From: Pseudomonadales bacterium
GTDB taxonomy: Bacteria > Pseudomonadota > Gammaproteobacteria > Pseudomonadales > Halieaceae
NCBI GenBank assembly: GCA_024234855.1
Contig: JACKNN010000005.1
Coordinates: 1-64,000 of the forward strand
Length of the DNA stretch: 64,000 nucleotides
Direction: 5' to 3'
A program made the position numbers and the translations under genes. The notes under the pieces were generated by a model. That model saw only the letters and a list, made by a program, of their open reading frames with translations, did not search any database and had not been told where the DNA came from. Positions 24,202 to 32,769 of this stretch are shown in pieces (position 1 is the stretch's first letter; each line of letters starts with the position of its first letter).

Positions 24202-25722
24202 CTACACGTCATTGTGGATACCGACCAGTGCGCCATCAGCCTGTAATGCCGAGCGCTGCTGGCTCTGGGCGTCATCATTGCGTAGCGATTCCACCCGATC
24301 AAGGTAATTCTGGTCAACATCGCCGGTAATATACTCACCGTTGAACACCGAGCAATCAAACCCCTCGATACCGGGATTGCCCTCGAGCGAGCAGCGCACC
24401 AGGTCGTCGAGATCCTGGTATACCAGCCAGTCGGCGCCGATCAACTGGCAGACCTCCTCCACCGTCCTGCCGTGGGCGATAAGTTCGGACGCGGAAGGCA
24501 TATCGATACCGTAGACATTGGGGTAGCGCACCGGGGGCGCTGCCGACGCGAAGAATACCTGCGCGGCCCCGGCATCCCGGGCCATCTGGATAATCTGGCG
24601 GCAGGTGGTGCCGCGGACGATGGAGTCATCCACCAGCATCACATTCTTGCCCTCGAACTCCAGCGGTACCGGGTTGAGTTTCTGGCGCACGGACTTTTTG
24701 CGCTGGTTCTGGCCGGGCATGATGAAAGTGCGCCCGATGTAGCGATTTTTCATCAGCCCCTCGCGAAACTTGATGCCCAGTTCGTGCGCCATGGACTGGG
24801 CGGCGATACGGCTGGTATCGGGAATCGGGATGATGACATCGATGTGCAAATCCGGTCGCAGCCGGCGAATCTTCTTGCCCAGGGCCTCGCCCTGTCGCAT
24901 CCGTGTCTTGTAGACGGATATTTCGTCCATCAGGGAATCGGGCCTGGCGAAATAAACGTGCTCGAAGATACAGGGGCGCAGGCTCGGGCTGCGGGCACAC
25001 TGGCGCCGGTGCAGCCTGCCCTCCATGTCGATAAACACCGCTTCGCCGGGCGCCACGTCGTTGATCAGGGTAAAGCCCAGCACGTCCAGCGCCACACTTT
25101 CAGAGGCAAGCATGTATTCCGTACCCTGCGCGCTCTCGCGCGCGCCGACGACCAGTGGCCGGATACCCAGCGGGTCGCGAAAACCCAGCACCCCGTAATT
25201 GACCACCAGGCCCACGGCCGCGTAACCGCCGCGGCAGCGCTGGTGAACCGCCGAAACGGCGGTGAAGATATCCTCCGCGCTCGGGCTCAGCTTGCCCAGG
25301 GTCTGCATCTCATGGGCGAAAACGTTGAGCAGTACCTCCGAATCGGAATCGGTGTTGAGGTGCCGCAGGTCGTCCTGGAACAGCTCGCGCGTGAGTTGCT
25401 CGGAATTGGTGAGGTTGCCGTTGTGTGCCAGGGCGATGCCGTAGGGAGAGTTAACATAAAACGGTTGTGCCAGGGCGGCGCCCGAGCTGCCCGCGGTCGG
25501 GTAGCGCACGTGACCGATGCCAATACTGCCGCGCAGGGTCTGCATATGCTGCTGGCGAAATACGTCGCGCACCAGCCCCTCGCTCTTGCGTTGGCTGAAA
25601 CGGCCGCCGTTGCAGGTCATGATTCCCGCAGCATCCTGGCCCCGGTGCTGGAGCACGGTCAGCGCGTCGTATATATCGGGGGCGACTTCAGATTTTCCGA
25701 CGATACCAACCAGGCCACACAT
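24202..25722 (-). CDS. purF: Amidophosphoribosyltransferase
   Basis: The 506-aa enzyme makes 5-phosphoribosylamine from PRPP and glutamine, the first committed purine step. The N terminus MCGLVGIVG exposes Cys2, the glutaminase nucleophile, after Met removal; HRGQDAAGI and GIALAHNGNLTN follow. The PRPP site is VMLVDDSIVRGTTCRQI in the C-terminal half. GAGG lies 9 nt before the ATG. It follows cvpA by 26 bp, the classical cvpA-purF pairing. Confidence 0.97.
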   Translation of the reverse strand: MCGLVGIVGKSEVAPDIYDALTVLQHRGQDAAGIMTCNGGRFSQRKSEGLVRDVFRQQHMQTLRGSIGIGHVRYPTAGSSGAALAQPFYVNSPYGIALAHNGNLTNSEQLTRELFQDDLRHLNTDSDSEVLLNVFAHEMQTLGKLSPSAEDIFTAVSAVHQRCRGGYAAVGLVVNYGVLGFRDPLGIRPLVVGARESAQGTEYMLASESVALDVLGFTLINDVAPGEAVFIDMEGRLHRRQCARSPSLRPCIFEHVYFARPDSLMDEISVYKTRMRQGEALGKKIRRLRPDLHIDVIIPIPDTSRIAAQSMAHELGIKFREGLMKNRYIGRTFIMPGQNQRKKSVRQKLNPVPLEFEGKNVMLVDDSIVRGTTCRQIIQMARDAGAAQVFFASAAPPVRYPNVYGIDMPSASELIAHGRTVEEVCQLIGADWLVYQDLDDLVRCSLEGNPGIEGFDCSVFNGEYITGDVDQNYLDRVESLRNDDAQSQQRSALQADGALVGIHNDV

Positions 25723-25748
25723 GCAGGTTTACCTCTTTGAATTCCGGG

Positions 25749-26267
25749 TCAGGGAGAAAGTGCAGGCCACTGCCCGCCGTTGGCCCTGGCGAACAGGCCC
25801 TGGGCCCACTGCCCGAGCATGTCGATATGGGGCATCAGGGTAGACTGTTCAAGCCACAGCAACTCGGTCGGTGGCACCAGCTGGCGCATGACGAACACAC
25901 ACACGAGAATAAGGATGATCCCCCGGGCAAAACCGAATACCGTGCCCAGCAGGCGGTCAAGTAGCGTAAGCCCGGTCGCCTTGACGAATTGCGCGGCGAG
26001 GAAGGTGACAAACGTCGATGCGACCAGCGTGCCGACAAACAGAATGGCGTAGGCGGCAACATAGCGGCCGGTAATATTTTCAATGGTGCCGGCCAGCAGG
26101 CCGGCCATCTGGTCGACGAACAGGTTGGCCACAAGAAAAGCCGCCACCCAGCCCGCCAGCGACATGGCTTCCCGTACGAAGCCCCGCCACAGGCTGAGCA
26201 GGGTCGAGACGGCGAGCACGACGATGATCACCCAGTCCACCGCCGTCAGGTGCGAGATTTCCGGCAT
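25749..26267 (-). CDS. cvpA: CvpA family inner-membrane protein
   Basis: The 172-aa protein has four predicted transmembrane helices (VDWVIIVVLAVSTLLSL, LAGWVAAFLVANLFV, YVAAYAILFVGTLVASTFV, ARGIILILVCVFVM) and the CvpA pattern SLWRGFVREAMSLAGW near the N terminus. CvpA is needed for colicin V production in E. coli and affects envelope stress and purine-linked phenotypes; its molecular role is unsettled. The ATG overlaps the preceding stop by one base (TGATG). Confidence 0.93.
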   Translation of the reverse strand: MPEISHLTAVDWVIIVVLAVSTLLSLWRGFVREAMSLAGWVAAFLVANLFVDQMAGLLAGTIENITGRYVAAYAILFVGTLVASTFVTFLAAQFVKATGLTLLDRLLGTVFGFARGIILILVCVFVMRQLVPPTELLWLEQSTLMPHIDMLGQWAQGLFARANGGQWPALSP

Positions 26268-26869
26268 CAGGGCGTATACCTGACGATGAGCGAGTGCACC
26301 TTGAAGCGGGTATCGATATCCGCCTGGATTTTTTCCAGCTGCGCCCGCTCGAAATTGGGGCCGACATACACCCGGTAAAAGACTTTCCCGCTCTGGGTAA
26401 ATTTCTTGACGAAGGCCTTTTCCCGCGTGACCAGCAACTGGTCCCGCAACTCGTCAGCCTTGGCGGCACTGCTCACGCTGGCGACCTGCAGCAGCCAGGC
26501 CACCGGCACACCCCGGCTGTCGAGCGCCGGGCGCTCTGGCGGTACCTCGCGGGTGTGGGACTCTGCCGTCATTGCCGGGTCAGGGGCGGCGGGCTCTGCC
26601 ACGGTCGCGGTGGTAGCAGGTGACTCGATGATGTCCTCGATGAATGCCTCCCCGGCCTCCTCGCCCCCGGACTCCGCTGGCGACGCCCGCAACCCCTCCT
26701 GGTCAGGTGATTCGATAGGCGCGGTATCAATCATCGGCGGCGGTGGTATCCGGACCTGCTCCATGGTCGAACGCTGGCCGGGTTCGACAAAGATAATCGG
26801 CCAGAACACCACGCCCAGTGCGACCAGTATGAGTGCACCGACCAGGCGCTGTTTGAGCATATCATTCAC
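26267..26869 (-). CDS. SPOR-domain membrane protein (DedD-like)
   Basis: The 200-aa protein has a short N terminus, one transmembrane helix (LVGALILVALGVVFWPIIF), a long Pro/Glu/Ala-rich linker and a C-terminal SPOR domain (WLLQVASVSSAAKADELRDQ, KVFYRVYVGPNFERAQLEKI). SPOR domains bind denuded peptidoglycan at the septum, so a cell-division role like DedD is likely. I favour GTG 26869, which has GGAGG 8 nt upstream and overlaps the folC stop; ATG 26860 is the alternative. It sits between folC and cvpA as in pseudomonads. Confidence 0.88.
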   Translation of the reverse strand: MNDMLKQRLVGALILVALGVVFWPIIFVEPGQRSTMEQVRIPPPPMIDTAPIESPDQEGLRASPAESGGEEAGEAFIEDIIESPATTATVAEPAAPDPAMTAESHTREVPPERPALDSRGVPVAWLLQVASVSSAAKADELRDQLLVTREKAFVKKFTQSGKVFYRVYVGPNFERAQLEKIQADIDTRFKVHSLIVRYTP

Positions 26870-28166
26870 GCGCTGTGCCTCCAGTGAATCGCTCCCGATC
26901 GCGGTCCAACAGGGGAAGTATTTCCGCCACTGTGTAAAACGAGCCGAAAACAACCAGCCTGTCCCCCTCGGCCATCACCGCCTGGGCCCGCCGGAACGCC
27001 TGGCGCAGGTTCCTGCTCTGGCTGACCCTCGCCTGCCCCTCGGCGCGCAACAGCGCGGCGACATCGCCCCCGCGGGCAGCACGCGGGTTGTTCGCCTGGT
27101 CGGCGACGAACCAGGCCGAAAAACAACCCGCGGCGGCCCGGATCATGGCGGGAATATCCTTATCATTCATGACTGAAAATAGTGCAATAGTCTTTCCTTT
27201 ACAAATAGATGCATTCAACATCTCAACCAAATTATTAACCGCTGCCGGGTTGTGGGCGACATCCAGCACATACTCCCGCCCCGCCCACTGCCGCCGCTCG
27301 CATCGCCCCCTGGGACGCGCCCGTGACAGGGCTTCGCCCAACTGCTCATCGCTGAACTCACAGCCGAGCAGCTCGGCCGCCTGCAGGGCGGCGCATACGT
27401 TGGCCGGCAGCAGCGGGCCGGCCGGCTGTGTCGGCAACGTGCGGGAGCGGCCGTCCCGGTTCACCAGTACGCCCCGCCATTGCCCCGACACCTGTTCAAC
27501 GCGGAAATCCCGACCCAGGCACACAATGGGCGCGGCGCCCGCCTCCCGGGCGCCGGCCAGCAAGCTGGCCGGCGGGTCCGGGTCGCCGATGACCACCGGC
27601 GCACCGCGACGCACAATACCCGCTTTCTCCCTGGCGATGCTGGCCCGGTCGGTGCCCAGCCAGGACTGGTGGTCCAGGTCGATACGGGTGATTACCGCCA
27701 CTGTCGGGTCGACGATATTGACCGCGTCGAGGCGCCCTCCGAGCCCCACTTCGAGCACGAGCACGTCCACCACCCGGTCCCGGAACACCACCAGGGCCGC
27801 GAGTGTGGCGAATTCGAAATAGGTAAGGCTGGTATCACCCCGCGCCGCATCGATCGCCTCGAAAGCCGCGATAATTTCCTCATCACCGGCCTCGACGCCG
27901 CCCACACGTATACGCTCATTGAACCGCAGCAGGTGGGGCGAGGTATAAACGCCGGTGCGCAATCCCGCCTGGCTGAGCACGGCTTCCAGCACAGCCACAG
28001 TGGATCCTTTACCGTTAGTACCCGCCACGGTGGCAACCGGCACCCCGACCGGCAGCAGCGCGAGCGCCCGCGCCACCGCGGCAACCCGCTCCAACCCGAG
28101 GTCAATGGGGTTCGGGTGCAGTGTCTCCAGCCGTGCCAGCCACTGTGCGAGCGAGGCCCTGTCCAT
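26862..28166 (-). CDS. folC: Bifunctional dihydrofolate / folylpolyglutamate synthase
   Basis: The 434-aa Mur-ligase-like enzyme adds glutamate to dihydropteroate and to folates. The P-loop is VATVAGTNGKGSTVAVLEA, followed by TSPHLLRFNERIRV, FEFATLAALVVF and LEVGLGGRLDAVNIVDP; the C-terminal domain contains LDVAHNPAAVNNLVE. I start at ATG 28166 (MDRASLAQWLARLE), 28 bp after accD, since the longer frame runs back through accD. The accD-folC-SPOR-cvpA-purF order is typical of pseudomonads. Confidence 0.94.
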   Translation of the reverse strand: MDRASLAQWLARLETLHPNPIDLGLERVAAVARALALLPVGVPVATVAGTNGKGSTVAVLEAVLSQAGLRTGVYTSPHLLRFNERIRVGGVEAGDEEIIAAFEAIDAARGDTSLTYFEFATLAALVVFRDRVVDVLVLEVGLGGRLDAVNIVDPTVAVITRIDLDHQSWLGTDRASIAREKAGIVRRGAPVVIGDPDPPASLLAGAREAGAAPIVCLGRDFRVEQVSGQWRGVLVNRDGRSRTLPTQPAGPLLPANVCAALQAAELLGCEFSDEQLGEALSRARPRGRCERRQWAGREYVLDVAHNPAAVNNLVEMLNASICKGKTIALFSVMNDKDIPAMIRAAAGCFSAWFVADQANNPRAARGGDVAALLRAEGQARVSQSRNLRQAFRRAQAVMAEGDRLVVFGSFYTVAEILPLLDRDRERFTGGTARE

Positions 28167-28194
28167 GCCTGCTGCCGCCGACTTCGAATGCCTG

Positions 28195-29094
28195 TTATTC
28201 CCCACCGGCGGGCGGTGCAGCCTCTTCCAGCGGCACCAGCGCCGTGTGGGTAAACTTTGACAGCAGGCGCGAGATGGTGTCGCGCATTTGCGTGCGATGA
28301 ACAATCATGTCTATGGCGCCGTGGTCCAGCAGGAATTCGCTGCGCTGGAAACCCTTGGGCAATTTCTGCCGGATGGTCTGTTCAATGATATTCGGGCCGG
28401 CAAAACCGGCCCGCGCCTCGGGCTCGGCGATATTGACATCACCCAGCAGTGCCAGAGAGGCGGAGACGCCACCATAAATCGGGTCGGTCATCACCGACAC
28501 ATAGGGCACGCCCTCCAGCCGCAGGCGCTCGATGACCGCGCTGGTCTTGGCCATCTGCATCAGGGAGATGAGGGCTTCCTGCATACGGGCGCCGCCGGAG
28601 GCCGCAAAACAGACCAGGGGAATTCGCTGCTCGAGCGCCAGCTGGGCCGCCCGGGTGAACTTTTCGCCGACGGCATAGCCCATGGAGCCGCCGTGAAAAT
28701 CGAATTCAAAGGCCACTACCACCAACGGCAGCCCCTGCACCTTGCCGGTCGAGGCAATCAACGCATCTTTTTCGCCGGTGGATCGCTGCGCCGCGGTCAG
28801 GCGATCGCGATAGCGCTTTTTGTCCTTGAATTTAAGGCGGTCAACCGGTTCGATGTCAGTCAGGATTTCCTGCCGGCCCTCGGGATCGAGAAAAATATCG
28901 AGGCGGCGGCGGGCGCCGATGCGCATGTGGTGGTCGCACTTGGGGCAGACGTCGTCATTGCGCTCCACGTCCGGCCGGTACAGGACCGCGTCGCACTTGA
29001 CGCATTTTTTCCACAGGCCCTCGGGCACGTTGGAGCGCTTTTCACCCTCGTCACTGCGTACGCCGGAGGGCAAAATCTTGTTTATCCAACTCAT
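28195..29094 (-). CDS. accD: Acetyl-CoA carboxylase carboxyltransferase subunit beta
   Basis: The 299-aa protein carries the four-cysteine zinc ribbon (WKKCVKC then VCPKCDHH) and the crotonase-like carboxyltransferase core (GFAGPNIIEQTI, the glycine-rich FAASGGARMQEALISL). With AccA it transfers the carboxyl group from biotin to acetyl-CoA, making malonyl-CoA. ATG 29094 (MSWINKIL) is the likely start; an extra six residues upstream are possible. It directly precedes folC. Confidence 0.96.
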   Translation of the reverse strand: MSWINKILPSGVRSDEGEKRSNVPEGLWKKCVKCDAVLYRPDVERNDDVCPKCDHHMRIGARRRLDIFLDPEGRQEILTDIEPVDRLKFKDKKRYRDRLTAAQRSTGEKDALIASTGKVQGLPLVVVAFEFDFHGGSMGYAVGEKFTRAAQLALEQRIPLVCFAASGGARMQEALISLMQMAKTSAVIERLRLEGVPYVSVMTDPIYGGVSASLALLGDVNIAEPEARAGFAGPNIIEQTIRQKLPKGFQRSEFLLDHGAIDMIVHRTQMRDTISRLLSKFTHTALVPLEEAAPPAGGE

Positions 29095-29144
29095 GGCAAA
29101 CCCCGCTCCCAAGAAGCCATCATTATAAACGCGCTGTGGGGCAA

Positions 29145-29966
29145 CTAGGAAGCTGCGCCGTCGATCCCCTGGCGAATCGCCGCCACCAATGCGATCGCGG
29201 CGGCCATCGCCGCTTCGTGATCGCCGCCGGCTTCGATCGCTTTGGCCATGGCATTCACCAGGGCGCTGCCCACCACGACGCCATCGGCCACCGCGGCGAC
29301 AGCGGCGGCCGAGGCTGCATCCCTGATACCGAAACCCACCGCAACGGGCAGCTGCGAATGCGCCCGAATCTGCCCGAGATGGTGCGCCACATCCGCCACA
29401 TCCAGGTGCCCGGCGCCGGTGACACCCTTGAGCGAGACATAGTAGATGAAACCGCTGGCCGTCGCGGTAATCCGCCTGATGCGGGCATCCGGGGTGGTGG
29501 GCGCCACCAGGAATATATTGTCCATGCCGACCCGCTGAAGCTCGGCATTGACCGGCGCCACTTCCTCCGGTGGGATATCGACCGTCAACAGGGCGTCCAC
29601 CCCGGCCGCGGAGGCCGCGTCAGCAAACGCCGCATAGCCCATATGTACCACCGGATTGGCGTAGCCCATCAACAGTACGGGGGTATCGGCATCACGCTGG
29701 CGAAACTCCCTCACCAGTTCCAGTACGCGGCGCAGGGTGGTGCCGTTGGCCAGGGCGCGCTCGTGGCCCAGTTGCAATACCGGCCCCTCCGACATGGGGT
29801 CGGAAAAGGGTACCCCCAGCTCGATTATATCGGCACCGCAGTCCACCATGCGGTGCATCAGCGGCACGGTGACATCCAGCCCGGGATCCCCCGCCACCAC
29901 GTAGGGAATAAGCGCCTTGCGCCCCCGTTGCGCCAGTTGCTGAAACCGCCCCGCTAATCGACTCAC
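29145..29966 (-). CDS. trpA: Tryptophan synthase alpha subunit, with Glu in place of catalytic Asp60
   Basis: The 273-aa TIM barrel cleaves indole-3-glycerol phosphate to indole for TrpB. Numbering matches E. coli TrpA: Glu49 lies in IIELGVPFSDP and is kept, but the second catalytic residue, Asp60, is Glu here (DPMSEGPVLQ; codon GAG at 29789-29787). The phosphate-binding VGFGIRDA and GVVVGSALV segments are intact, so the enzyme is probably active. It follows trpB by 12 bp in the trpF-trpB-trpA run. No leader peptide or attenuator is visible nearby. Confidence 0.95.
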   Translation of the reverse strand: MSRLAGRFQQLAQRGRKALIPYVVAGDPGLDVTVPLMHRMVDCGADIIELGVPFSDPMSEGPVLQLGHERALANGTTLRRVLELVREFRQRDADTPVLLMGYANPVVHMGYAAFADAASAAGVDALLTVDIPPEEVAPVNAELQRVGMDNIFLVAPTTPDARIRRITATASGFIYYVSLKGVTGAGHLDVADVAHHLGQIRAHSQLPVAVGFGIRDAASAAAVAAVADGVVVGSALVNAMAKAIEAGGDHEAAMAAAIALVAAIRQGIDGAAS

Positions 29967-29978
29967 TGCCTGCTCCCC

Positions 29979-31199
29979 TTAAAACTGTATGCCGTCGATC
30001 TGGGCGACGGTATGGATATCCTTGTCACCGCGTCCCGACAGGTTGACGACAACGACCTGCTCCGGCGTCATCTGCGCCGCCAGTTTTTCCGCGTAGGCCA
30101 GTGCATGGCTGCTCTCCAGCGCCGGCATGATCCCTTCGACACGCGTCAGTGTATGAAATGCCCGCAGGGCCTCCTCGTCGTTGGCCACAACGTAATGGAC
30201 CCGGCCCAGGTCCTTCAGCCACGCGTGCTCAGGGCCGACGCCGGGGTAATCCAGGCCGGCGGAGATAGAGTGGGTGTGCATGATCTGGCCATCCTCGTCC
30301 TGCATCAGGTAGGTCCGGTTGCCGTGCAGCACGCCCGGTGTACCCGCGGTCAGGGGTGCGGCGTGCTGATTGGACGCTATACCGTGGCCGCCCGCCTCCA
30401 CCCCGTACATGGCGACACCCTCGTCCGCCAGGAAAGGGTGGAACAGGCCTATCGCATTGGAGCCGCCGCCCACGCACGCCACCAGGGCATCGGGCAGTTT
30501 ACCGGTCTGCGCCTGTGCCTGGCGCCGCGCCTCGCGGCCGATCACACACTGGAAATCCCTTACCAGCATCGGGTAGGGGTGGGGCCCGGCGACGGTGCCG
30601 ATGATATAAAAGGTGTCGTCGATGTTAGTGACCCAGTCACGCATCGCTTCGTTCATGGCGTCCTTGAGGGTGCGCGAGCCCGAGGTCACCGGCAGGACGT
30701 CCGCCCCCAGCAACTTCATCCGGTAAACATTCAGTGCCTGGCGCCGCACGTCCTCCTCGCCCATGAATACCTGGCATTTCAGCCCCAGCCGTGCGGCGAT
30801 GGTGGCGGTTGCCACCCCGTGCTGGCCGGCACCGGTCTCGGCGATGACGCGGGGCTTGCCCATATGCTTGGCCAGCAGGGCCTGGCCCACCGTGTTGTTT
30901 ACCTTGTGGGCACCGGTGTGATTGAGGTCTTCACGCTTGAGAAAAATGCGTGCGCCACCGATCGATCTGGACCAGCGCTTCGCCTCGTACAGCGGGGAGG
31001 GACGCCCGACGTAATGCGCCAGGTCTTCGTCCAGTTCCCGCTGGAACGCCGGGTCGGCGGAGAGCTGGCGATACACCGCCTCCAACTCGGCCAGGGCCGC
31101 CATAAGGGTCTCGGCCACGAACTTGCCGCCGTAATCGCCGAAGCGACCATCCACATCGGGTACCGCGGCATAGACACTGTTTTTCAGCTCACTGCTCAT
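29979..31199 (-). CDS. trpB: Tryptophan synthase beta subunit
   Basis: The 406-aa PLP enzyme condenses indole and serine to tryptophan. Motifs are GRFGDYGGKFVAETLM, the PLP-lysine signature LNHTGAHKVNNTVGQAL, AETGAGQHGVATAT, CVGGGSNAIGLF and the C-terminal LSGRGDKD. I choose ATG 31199 (MSSELKN), with GGAG 6-7 nt upstream, overlapping the trpF stop by 11 nt; an ATG five codons earlier is less well placed. It is a canonical TrpB1, partner of the adjacent TrpA. Confidence 0.97.
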   Translation of the reverse strand: MSSELKNSVYAAVPDVDGRFGDYGGKFVAETLMAALAELEAVYRQLSADPAFQRELDEDLAHYVGRPSPLYEAKRWSRSIGGARIFLKREDLNHTGAHKVNNTVGQALLAKHMGKPRVIAETGAGQHGVATATIAARLGLKCQVFMGEEDVRRQALNVYRMKLLGADVLPVTSGSRTLKDAMNEAMRDWVTNIDDTFYIIGTVAGPHPYPMLVRDFQCVIGREARRQAQAQTGKLPDALVACVGGGSNAIGLFHPFLADEGVAMYGVEAGGHGIASNQHAAPLTAGTPGVLHGNRTYLMQDEDGQIMHTHSISAGLDYPGVGPEHAWLKDLGRVHYVVANDEEALRAFHTLTRVEGIMPALESSHALAYAEKLAAQMTPEQVVVVNLSGRGDKDIHTVAQIDGIQF

Positions 31200-31842
31200 C
31201 AACTGCTCCGTCAATTAACGCGTCGGCGGCCCTGACGGCCGCGATGAATCGTTGGATTTTGCCTGCATCCTTGCGCCCCGGGGCAAACTCTACCCCGCCG
31301 CTGACATCGACAGCGGCCGGTCGCAAGTGCGCAATCGCGGCGCCGACATTGCCCTCGTCGAGGCCGCCAGCCAGCACGACCGGCAGCGGCAGCGGCTGCC
31401 CCGCCAGCGCCCAGTCGAACGTCTTGCCGGTACCACCGGGCACGCCCTCCTGCCAGCTGTCCAGCAGGATTGCGCGGGCAGCACCGTAGTCCGCGCAGCG
31501 CCGGGCAAGCGGCACCCCCTCACGCACACGCAGCGCTTTAATCCAGGGTCGATGAAATTGCTCACAGAACGCCGCCGGTTCCTCGCCGTGAAACTGGAGG
31601 ATGTCCACCGGTACGCTTTCAAGTATACGCCGTATGCCCTGTTCCGTTTCATCAACGAACAGCGCCACCACGGACACGAACGGCGGGACCGCCGCAACAA
31701 TCCCTGTCGCCGCTGCCGCCGACACCGCCCGGGGGCTGCGGGCATAGAACACGAGCCCGATGGCATCCGCTCCCGAGGCAACGGCTGCGCTCGCGTCCGC
31801 GGCGCTGGTGATGCCGCAGATCTTGATTCGGGTATGGGTCAC
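31189..31842 (-). CDS. trpF: Phosphoribosylanthranilate isomerase
   Basis: The 217-aa TIM barrel performs the Amadori rearrangement before indole-glycerol-phosphate synthase. The catalytic cysteine is in IKICGIT (Cys9), and the catalytic Asp is in ILLDSWQEG; GGTGKTFDW and PVVLAGGLDEGNV contribute to the phosphate site. It overlaps trpB by 11 nt and lies 78 bp after truA, as in pseudomonads, where trpF is separated from the other trp genes. Confidence 0.95.
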   Translation of the reverse strand: MTHTRIKICGITSAADASAAVASGADAIGLVFYARSPRAVSAAAATGIVAAVPPFVSVVALFVDETEQGIRRILESVPVDILQFHGEEPAAFCEQFHRPWIKALRVREGVPLARRCADYGAARAILLDSWQEGVPGGTGKTFDWALAGQPLPLPVVLAGGLDEGNVGAAIAHLRPAAVDVSGGVEFAPGRKDAGKIQRFIAAVRAADALIDGAVDEQ

Positions 31843-31920
31843 GTGGGTGATAAACCGGGTGCAAAAACAAGGCGCGAATGATACCAGACAGGCCTCACCG
31901 CTGTCTGCACGGGGAGGCGT

Positions 31921-32769
31921 TCAATTCGGCGGCGGGCCCAGCAGCAGCGGTCCGTAGGGGGTCGGCGGCAGGCCGTAGCGAGGGGGGTATTCCACCTCGA
32001 CCAGGTACAGGCCGGCGGCGGCGGCGGTATCGGCGGCCAGCCTGCGATCACGGCCCTGCAGGAGTTGCTCAATCCATTGCGGCGGTTGGCGACCGAGCCC
32101 GACAGCCGCCAACGAACCGACGATATTGCGCACCATATGGTGAAGGAAGGCGTTGGCCTTGATATCGACAACAACCAGATCGCCCCGCCGGCTGACTTCG
32201 AGCGATTGCACATTGCGCATCGGGCTTGTGGACTGGCAGGTGGCGGCCCGGAACGCGGAAAAATCCCGCTCCCCCAGCAGGCACTGGGCCGCGTCATGCA
32301 TCACCGCATGGTCCAGCGGCTGGCGCTGCCAGCTGATTTGCCCGCCGAGCAGCGCGGGGCGCACCGGCGTATTGGCAATCAGGTAGCGATAGCGTCGCGC
32401 GAGCGCGGAAAAACGCGCATGAAAATCCGCCGGAGCCGCGACCGCCCAGTGCACCCGGACATCGGGCGGCAGGTTGGCATTGACACCCAGCACCCAGGCT
32501 TTGGCACTGCGCGCAACCGGCGCCTCGAAATGGATGATCTGCGCAAAACCGTGCACGCCCGTGTCCGTGCGGCCGGCGCAATGGACCCTGACAGGGGCGG
32601 CCGCAACGGCGGCGAGCCCGCGTTCAAGGGTGGTCTGTACGGTGTTGATCGAGCGTTGGGGCTGTGCCTGCCAGCCGCTGTAGCGGCTGCCATCGTACTC
32701 TATGCGACAGGCGATGCGGCTGCCCGCAGGCAGCGGGTCAGTCGCAAACGGGGTTTGCCACTCAGCCAA
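31921..32769 (-). CDS. truA: tRNA pseudouridine(38-40) synthase
   Basis: The 282-aa TruA isomerises uridines 38-40 in the anticodon stem of many tRNAs. Motifs are IEYDGSRYSGWQAQ, the catalytic-Asp signature CAGRTDTGVHGFAQ and ANAFLHHMVRNIVGSL. The first 19 residues before RIACRIEYDG are longer than usual and the start may be downstream. The ORF overlaps the fimV 3' end by 8 nt, the conserved fimV-truA pairing. Confidence 0.95.
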   Translation of the reverse strand: MAEWQTPFATDPLPAGSRIACRIEYDGSRYSGWQAQPQRSINTVQTTLERGLAAVAAAPVRVHCAGRTDTGVHGFAQIIHFEAPVARSAKAWVLGVNANLPPDVRVHWAVAAPADFHARFSALARRYRYLIANTPVRPALLGGQISWQRQPLDHAVMHDAAQCLLGERDFSAFRAATCQSTSPMRNVQSLEVSRRGDLVVVDIKANAFLHHMVRNIVGSLAAVGLGRQPPQWIEQLLQGRDRRLAADTAAAAGLYLVEVEYPPRYGLPPTPYGPLLLGPPPN

